The notes beneath the pieces are model-generated. The model made no database searches. It had not been told where the DNA came from and saw nothing but the letters and a program-made list of their open reading frames with translations. Below are positions 57,821 to 64,000 of a stretch of 64,000 bases of DNA, one piece after another. Both the position numbers and the translations under genes were made by a program. This DNA is from Cryptomeria japonica. Its lineage: Eukaryota; Streptophyta; Pinopsida; Cupressales; Cupressaceae. Location: positions 215,434,654 to 215,498,653 of the forward strand of contig NC_081411.1 of assembly GCF_030272615.1 (NCBI RefSeq), written 5' to 3'. Each line of letters opens with the position of its first letter. The first letter of the stretch is position 1.

Positions 57821-59405
57821 TGATAACTTAATGATGAATCACTAGTACCAAACCGGTATTGAGAGGGGAGGGGTGAATCAGTACAAACACAAATACAGTC
57901 CAAAACTGGTTTGACAGCAAATACTCCAAATGATTGACAAATAGGGATACCGGTAAAACAGAGTGCAACTGGTAACATCCAATATAGCTCAATCAGTCAT
58001 GAACCGGTCACTTAATAAGCTTTCCTCTTAGCTCAATACTACAGCATCATTATATTCTCATGCATAAACAGGTAAACTTATTCTTTAGATCTTCACAATA
58101 GTGAGTTCAATATGTTTTACAGACAGGCATAAAACATAGAACCTTCATGTGCTTAACAGATAAAACAAAGCATCACAAGACAAAAGCGTTTCACATGACA
58201 CACATATTTTTCACATGGAAACCCAACTAGGAAAAACCACGGTGGGGATGAATACCCACAAGCTACTTTTTGAACTCTTTAGAAGTCTGCTCTATTAGGA
58301 GCCTTGTCCGGTTAAGGACATTACAATAGGTTCTGGTAGGAACCAATCCTGTTAGGGATCACTCGGTTAAGGGTTAAACCCGGTAGGGTCACCTTGTTAG
58401 AGGATTTCAAGAACTCAATAACTGAAAGGATCTCCTAAGCTTCTCTAACTTCTCAGAACTCATTAGCCTCGAGTTACCCGGTTAAGGGATTTAAAACAAG
58501 CCAGTTAAGACCACCCGATTTAAGGGATTTTGAATCAAGCCAGTTAAGGCTACCCTGTTAGGGGATTTTACAATTGTTGAAGTGATTAGAGATCAACAGG
58601 TATTACAATGATCTGTTAACAGCACTCAATGCTAATGCAGATCCATTTAGACTCCTCTTTTCCTTCTGCACATTCACTTTGCAGGTATCTCTTCTCTCCT
58701 TTGGTCTGGCAAGAATCACATATCACTTCCCTTGGATACACACTCACAACTTTTGCCAACAACCTCAAAAAGAAACCCAACATCAACCTTATAGGAAACA
58801 TACAGGTCAGTAGCAAAAACCCTAAACCCTAAACCTATTAGGTTAAGCAATTCAAACGGTTCGATCTTGACCATTGAATCATACTGCATTAAATGCAACA
58901 ATCTTGAATCGATCTCAAGACATTCTCCATCATCCATTATCCACCGTTTTCATAGCGACTGATAACCCATCACGCATTATCACCATTTGACAGACTTCGC
59001 ACATTCCCGAGGTAGATAGGAATAGTCATCTTCATGCAAGATCCTTCATGCACACAGAGCTTACGTGGCAACATGATCTGTCCTCCATCACACTGCTAAC
59101 TCATCACACAAAGATCACCAATTGAGTCACATAGACTTGAGCTACTCCAACTGGAAACCCCGAAGTGGAAGCTACCTACCAACCGGTAGTCATACAATGC
59201 TTCCATGTGTCGGTTCCCATAACTACATGCCATTTCACCTTGAACAAATATGCTACTTCACTTTGGCATATAAACCGGTTCATACATATGTCAGTTCCTC
59301 TCTCTTCACCTATCACATGTGCCGATTCACACCATGTCTCATATTGACATCAATGACAACATACAATATCATTATGTCTTCATGTTAGTTCACATAATGC
59401 CAACA
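57821..59405 (-). mobile_element. 5' LTR of the nested element (1,585 bp)
   Basis: Starts tgataactta and ends gccaaca in plus sense. It pairs with 51801-53417, including the telobox-like run near 58815. Confidence 0.95.
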
Positions 59406-59410
59406 TGCTC

Positions 59411-60690
59411 CAGTAGCCAAGTACTCATCGATAAGGGCTATCATTTCTATAGCAGTGCAACTGGGTTGGAGGATACACTAGATGGATGTGAAGACGACTT
59501 TCCTCAATGGAATGATTGAGGAAGAGATTTACATAGAACAACCAGAGGGTTTTGAAGTGCATGGGAGAGATTCTCATGTATGTAGGTTGAAGAGAGAGTT
59601 GTATGGCCTCAAGTAGGCTCCCAAAGCATGGTATGCACATATTGATGGTTACTTGCAGAGTGTGGGCTTCACCAAGAGTGAGGCTAATCCAAACTTGTAC
59701 TATGTTCAGGTGAAGGGTGAGCTTCTCATATTGGTGTTATATGTTGATGACTTGTTTCTTACAGGGTTAAACGAGCTCATAGCACATTGCAAGTGGGATC
59801 TTACAAGAGAGTTCAAGATGAAGGATTTGGGTTTGATGCACTACTTTTTGGGTTTAGAGTTGTGGAAGAAAGAGGGAGAGATCTTCCTTGGATAGGGGAA
59901 GTGTACAATTGATATCCAGAAGCGATTTAGGATGGAGGACTATAAGCCAATGTCTATGCCACTTGTAACAAATTGGAAGAAGGTTGATGCTTCTAGATCA
60001 GAGGCAGTGGACCCAACTTTGTATAGACAGTTGATAGGCTCTCTTATGTATTTGGTCAACAGTACGCCAGACATTTGTTTTGCAGTGAATTCACTTAGTC
60101 AGTTTATGGTGGAACCTAAACATGTGCACCGGATAGTTGAGAAGCATGTTTTGAGGTATCTCCAAGGCACAATTGATTATGGATTGAGGTATATTCAACA
60201 TGATAGAATGAATCTCAAGGGGTATACCGATGCAGATTGGGCAGATAGTACCACTGACATAAAGAGCACTTCAGGGTGTTGCTTCAGCTTGGGATCATGA
60301 GAAATCTTCTAGTACAATAGGAAACAGAAGTCAAATGCATTGATTTCTGCAAAGGCCGAGTATATGGTAGCCAGTATGGCTACATGTGAGGCTATCTGGA
60401 TTTGGAAACTTCTAGCGGGACTTTTTTATAAGAAGCTAGATCTTACTGTCATTTATTGTGATAATCAGAGTTGTATCAAACTCTCTGAGAATCTGGTGTT
60501 TCATGACAAGTCAAAGCACATTGAGATCAAGTACCACTTCATCAAGGATTGTGTGGAGAAGGGGACAGTGAAGTTGAAATACATTCCTATGGACAAATAG
60601 GTAGCAAAAATTCTGACTAAAGCTTTGGTGAAGAGTAATTTTCTATTCTTCAGGGGTAAGCTGGGTGTTCTGCAAAACAACTTCCTCACT
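59411..60690 (+). pseudogene. Element D pol, second part: RT and RNase H
   Basis: It continues the RT interrupted at 51800: MDVKTTFLNGMIEEEIYIEQ, RELYGLK, catalytic LYVDDLFLTG (59653-59895), then the connection region and RNase H (60085-60600: YTDADWADS, SAKAEYMVASMA, IYCDNQSCIKLSEN). Stops occur near 59472, 59614, 59893 and 60298, and at 60598. The reading ends at the PPT. YVDD is intact. Confidence 0.92.
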
Positions 60691-61342
60691 AAGAGGGAGT
60701 GTTAAGTTTCTTGTAGTTTGGAAGGTGTGATTGTTGAAGTTGCTTAAGTATAGCTCATGTTGGATGTTCAGCAAGAGGATATTTTCTATTCTGTATTTAG
60801 AATGTTTCTTAGAGTTGTGAGGTTATTTCCAAGAACGGTTTTATGTGTGGATAGTCTTAGTTCTGTAAGATAAGTTTCCTTTCTCATGTGTCATGTAAGG
60901 AAACTTCCAATTTTCATTTCATATAAGGAAATTTCCTTTCCCGAGTCATGTAAGGAATGTTTCTCTTAGGATGTTTTGTGTGAGGAAAGTTTCACTTATC
61001 TTGCATAGTTGATGTTTTCATCAAGAAGGATATATATGTAAGATCATTGTAGCAACTAGAATGAGATTCTTCTGAGATTGAAAGATTCATGAAGTCATTT
61101 CTCGAAGGAAATTTTGCTCTTGAAGCTGAATAGAAGATTCCACATTTGCAAGATTTTCCCCACATTAGGGTTTCCTGGGTATATCCATGTTATTTGTGTT
61201 TATGTGTTTGGTTTCTTTTGAATTTTCTTCCACTGTTTATTTAGTTAAATAATCCAAAGTATTAATTATTACAAATCAGATAGTTTATTTTTTGTGATAT
61301 TTGTTGAGCAATTAATTGATCGTTGGGTTATAGAAATTAACA
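60691..61342 (+). mobile_element. PPT (60691-60699) and 3' LTR (60700-61342) of element D
   Basis: Purine tract aagagggag, then TGTTAAGTTTC, ending …attaaca. It matches the two parts of the 5' LTR and has no filler, so it shows the original LTR length of 643 bp. Confidence 0.94.
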
Positions 61343-61347
61343 AGAAA

Positions 61348-62430
61348 ATGTTGAAGTAAGTGATTAATCCAAAATGAATACCTTCCTTCTATAAATATAT
61401 GTATTTAAATTGAGAAAGGAATTTGATATGATGTTAAGTTAGAGTTCAAACAAATGCTATCTAACATGCTAAAATGAAGTAAAGGTTCTTCTACACAACG
61501 AAAATTTGTGACGAACTTGTCTATATACGAAGAAAGGTTGATAGTATAATAGGCAAGCTGAGTCTGCAGATGCAAGTTAAGTTTTCCTCTTTCTATATGT
61601 CATAGCCACAACCATACCCTAATTGTATAGGTGAACTTCGTTGCTCTATTTACTTTTCACTTTTGCAACTCTTTTGTTGCATTTGTGTCAGTGACAAACT
61701 TTAGCTGTTGACTTTGTATTAGACCTAGGTGGACGTCCTTCTGAGCAATCAACTACCACAAATGAAATTGTTCAGTGTAAGAAATCATTCTTCCCGGAAG
61801 CAATAAATATTTACTGCACATAAAGTTAATGTGTAGTTAATTTTGCATGAACAGGTGCAGTCCAAACAGAGACGTGTGTAGCAGAGTCAAGCATTGGAAT
61901 GTGTACAGTGAACACAAACGTCGTCTCTCGAGTGAACGAATTAAAAATAGAGGAAGTCACTTCATGTGAATCAATTAATTGGGTACATAGGCCTCAGAAA
62001 TAAAAGAGGCCTTTACCCACTCTTTTCAGGCTTGTTGCATATCTTAAAAATCTCAGAGAATGCAAATCTCTGAGATCTCAGATGTATCAAAATCCTGGTG
62101 AGAAAGTAGTTCTTGGAATGATAGCCAACCATTTTTGTTTAGTATAGAACATGACTCTGGAGTGCTACCAATCCACTTCACTCTCAAGGAATTGGAGAAA
62201 GCAACTGATGGGTTTCAACACCAACTCGAAGACCGCAGTTCTTGGTGCAATCTATAAGAAGTAAAAATTTCCTTTCCTCGAGAAAATTTTAATTGACAAT
62301 AGAAGTAGAGAAGGATATGATAAAACATTTCGGTTGTTTTCATTTTTTCTTCAGGGAACTTTGTCCAGCAAAAGACAAGTGCTAGTAAGGACTTTCCCTA
62401 ACCAACAGACTAGCAGTGGCAAGATGATGT
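61348..62430 (+). pseudogene. Copy II of the helical-domain/kinase gene, 3' part with kinase start
   Basis: Resumes with ATGTTGAA|gtaagtg (end of exon 3 and a good donor). Exons match copy I: 61729-61776 and 61855-62097. Then comes 'SIEHDSGVLPIHFTLKELEK' near 62140-62200, followed by ATDGFQHQL and a decayed glycine loop (LGAIYK). After a probable intron, 'GTLSSKRQVLVRTFPNQ' (about 62355-62405) looks like kinase strands 2-3. This links the helical domain to a protein kinase of the receptor-like type. The rest of the kinase is missing, replaced by a copia fragment. Stop codons (for example about 62002) show decay. Confidence 0.7.
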
Positions 62431-62439
62431 GCAGAAAAA

Positions 62440-63530
62440 TCCATCAATAATAATGAACATGGAAGATAATAGTGTTCCTCCTCCTCTCCCCACAAGCTCT
62501 AGTTTCAGTCCTCCAAGCACACCTAGTTCAAGTGAAGATTCACAAGCACCATCACCTCCAGCATCTGTTCCAAGAGATGTATGAATTTTGGTTGATATTT
62601 ATCAGAGGAGTGCCAATATAAATCCAATTGTTAATTTTGCTTTTTTTAGTACAATTAAAGTTGAACCCTCTGTGTATGAAGTAGTGAAAGAACCCCTATG
62701 GGTTAATGCTATGAATGATTAAATGAATTTCATTCATAAAAATAATACTTGGGAATTAGTTCCACTTCCCAAAGGTAAGCAAGTGATTGGTGTGAAATGG
62801 ATTTACAAAGTCAAATATCATGCAGATGGTTCAGTAGAATGCCATAAGGCAAGACTAGTTGCCAAAAGGTTTGCGCAAACTCCTAGAGTGGATTATGCAG
62901 AAACTTTTTCTCATGTGGCTTGACTTGACGCAGTCAAGATTATATTGGTTATTGTAGCACAATACAAGTGGCCAATATTTTAGCTGGTTGTGAAATCGGC
63001 ATTCCTTAATGGTTACATAGATGAGGAAATTTATGTGGAACAGCATATCGGTTATGAAGTTCTAGAAAAAGAACACTTAGTCTACAAGTTGAAGAAAGCC
63101 CTTTATGGGTTCAAGCAAGCTCCTCATGTCTAGTATGCTAGAATTAATAGTTATTTCATGAAGAAAGGATTCAACAGAAGCCACTTAGAGCCTACCTTGT
63201 ATGTCCAACATCTTGGTAATGATATTCACATAGTTTGCCTCTATGTTGATGATTTGATTTATACAGGTAATAGAAAAGCTCCCATGGAGAAGTTTCAAGA
63301 ATACATGAAACAAGAGTTTGAAATGTTAGATTTCGGACTTATACACTATTTTGTTGGTGTGGAAGTACAACAAACATCATAACGTATATTTATTTCTCAA
63401 TCCAAGTATGTAATTGATTTATTGAAGAAGTTTAACATGGTGCAATGAAAAGCATTTGCAACCCCCATAGCCCTTGGTGAAAAAATAACCAAGGAAGATG
63501 CTACTCGAAATAGGAGTGGGTACTGAGAAG
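62440..63530 (+). pseudogene. Copia reverse transcriptase fragment
   Basis: Pro/Ser-rich linker (PPPLPTSSSFSPPSTPSSS), then RT: NNTWELVPLPKGKQVIGVKW (62723-62923), KSAFLNGYIDEEIYVEQ, KALYGFKQAP, catalytic CLYVDDLIYTG (63158-63382), then IFISQSKYVIDLLKKF. Stops lie near 62576, 62719, 62921, 62981, 63131 and 63379. No LTR or integrase is attached. Confidence 0.88.
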
Positions 63531-63635
63531 CTAAGATGTATGAGTTTTTTAATATCAAGATTATCAGATCTGAAAAATTATAGTGTTCTTCTTTAGCTCT
63601 ATTTTTTTTTGTGTTGTAAATTTTAATCTTTTATT

Positions 63636-64000
63636 TGGTATTAGAGCCTATTGTAGAATTTTTTATTGTGCAGGTAGTCTCCAAATGGCTAATGAAAAGG
63701 ATTTAGCATTTCAGCTTCCATTATTTACTGGAGAAAACTATGATTATTGGAGTATCAATATGAAGACCCTACTTTTATCCCAAGATCTGTGGGAATTTGT
63801 CGAAGGTGGATACATTGAACTTGTTGATCAGAATGCATTCAACACATGGACAACACAATAGAAAAATCAGCAAAAAGAAGATAGAAAGAAGAATAACAAA
63901 TCTCTTTTCACCATTCAATCTGCCTTGGATGTTTCAATTTTTCCTCGAATTGCTAGTTTGACAAAATCAAAGGATGCATGGGAGGCTCTACAAACTGCAT
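63636..64000 (+). pseudogene. Start of another copia element: PBS (63636-63647) and gag, running off the window
   Basis: TGGTATTAGAGC is a one-mismatch copia PBS. gag starts at 63685 (MANEKDLAFQLPLFTGENYD, YWSINMKTLLLSQDLW), a typical DUF4219/UBN2 opening. TAG at 63859 breaks it, but the frame reads on (SLFTIQSALDVSIFPRI…). The upstream LTR cannot be delimited because its partner lies outside. Confidence 0.85.

Larger units (their letters stand above)
51801..59405 (-). mobile_element. Nested Sirevirus-type copia element, 7.6 kb, target duplication TGCTC
   Basis: LTRs 51801-53417 (3') and 57821-59405 (5'), PBS 57807-57818, gag-pol on the minus strand and a PPT next to the 3' LTR. TGCTC stands at 51796-51800 and 59406-59410, and removing the element rejoins the host RT frame (DTFA-PVAKYSSIRA). 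LTRs of about 1.6 kb with the TGTTGGCA… start and a gggggagat PPT fit the Sirevirus lineage. No env-like ORF is present. It is the youngest of the three nested layers. Confidence 0.96.
48005..61342 (+). mobile_element. Copia element D, 13.3 kb including a nested element, target duplication AGAAA
   Basis: 5' LTR 48005-49007, PBS 49008-49019, gag-pol 49106 to about 60690, PPT 60691-60699, 3' LTR 60700-61342. AGAAA stands at 48000-48004 and 61343-61347. Removing the element and one AGAAA rejoins exon 3 exactly as in copy I (KK-MLK). Without the nested element (51801-59405) and the LTR filler it would be about 5.4 kb, ordinary for copia. Confidence 0.95.

Overview
This window reads as nuclear DNA from a large-genome seed plant, most likely a gymnosperm (conifer). 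It is AT-rich, has almost no intact gene, and is packed with decayed, nested LTR retrotransposons, including Ty3/gypsy LTRs of a type I associate with conifers. Nearly every coding stretch carries stop codons or frameshifts. The species assignment is inference; I ran no searches.

Layout, left to right. 1-2653: a small gag-only Ty1/copia element (left LTR cut by the window edge) with an 11-unit 41-bp tandem array, inserted next to a broken hAT-transposase-like gene (2655-4183). 5034-9082 (minus): a long broken protein-coding sequence of unrecognised family. 9489-10690: a tandem repeat of about 266 bp, split from a leftover piece near 11,400 by a gypsy protease-region fragment. 13735-20868: a Sirevirus-like copia shell with LTR, primer-binding site, a gag with four zinc knuckles, no recognisable pol, and instead an unknown second ORF of roughly 1,000 codons. 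That ORF is split by an 885-bp solo LTR with a perfect 5-bp target duplication. 20869-23488: a second gag-only copia element.

23610-27633: first copy of a multi-exon gene with an unknown helical domain (kinase-associated in the second copy), abutting a dead lectin-type receptor kinase domain. 30446-31834: copia gag fragment interrupted by a 5S-rRNA-derived sequence. 32357-45675: a 13.3-kb gypsy element on the minus strand (LTRs of about 803 bp, PBS, PPT, near-perfect target duplication). Most of its pol is deleted, and it carries an antisense plant mobile domain (PMD) gene with what looks like its own leader intron.

46290-62430: second copy of the helical-domain/kinase gene, split inside exon 3 by a 13.3-kb copia element (48005-61342, target duplication AGAAA). 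That element is itself split inside its reverse transcriptase by a 7.6-kb minus-strand Sirevirus-type element (51801-59405, target duplication TGCTC). The outer element's 5' LTR contains a filler insertion made partly of an inverted copy of the neighbouring exon. 62440-64000: a copia RT fragment and the start of another copia gag.

There is no operon-like cooperation here. The biology is insertion order, non-autonomous elements that lost pol, and host or unknown genes carried by retrotransposons. The most promising items for follow-up are the antisense PMD gene in the gypsy element, the pol-less Sirevirus-like element with its large unknown ORF, the 4-kb unknown minus-strand gene, and the duplicated helical-domain kinase gene.
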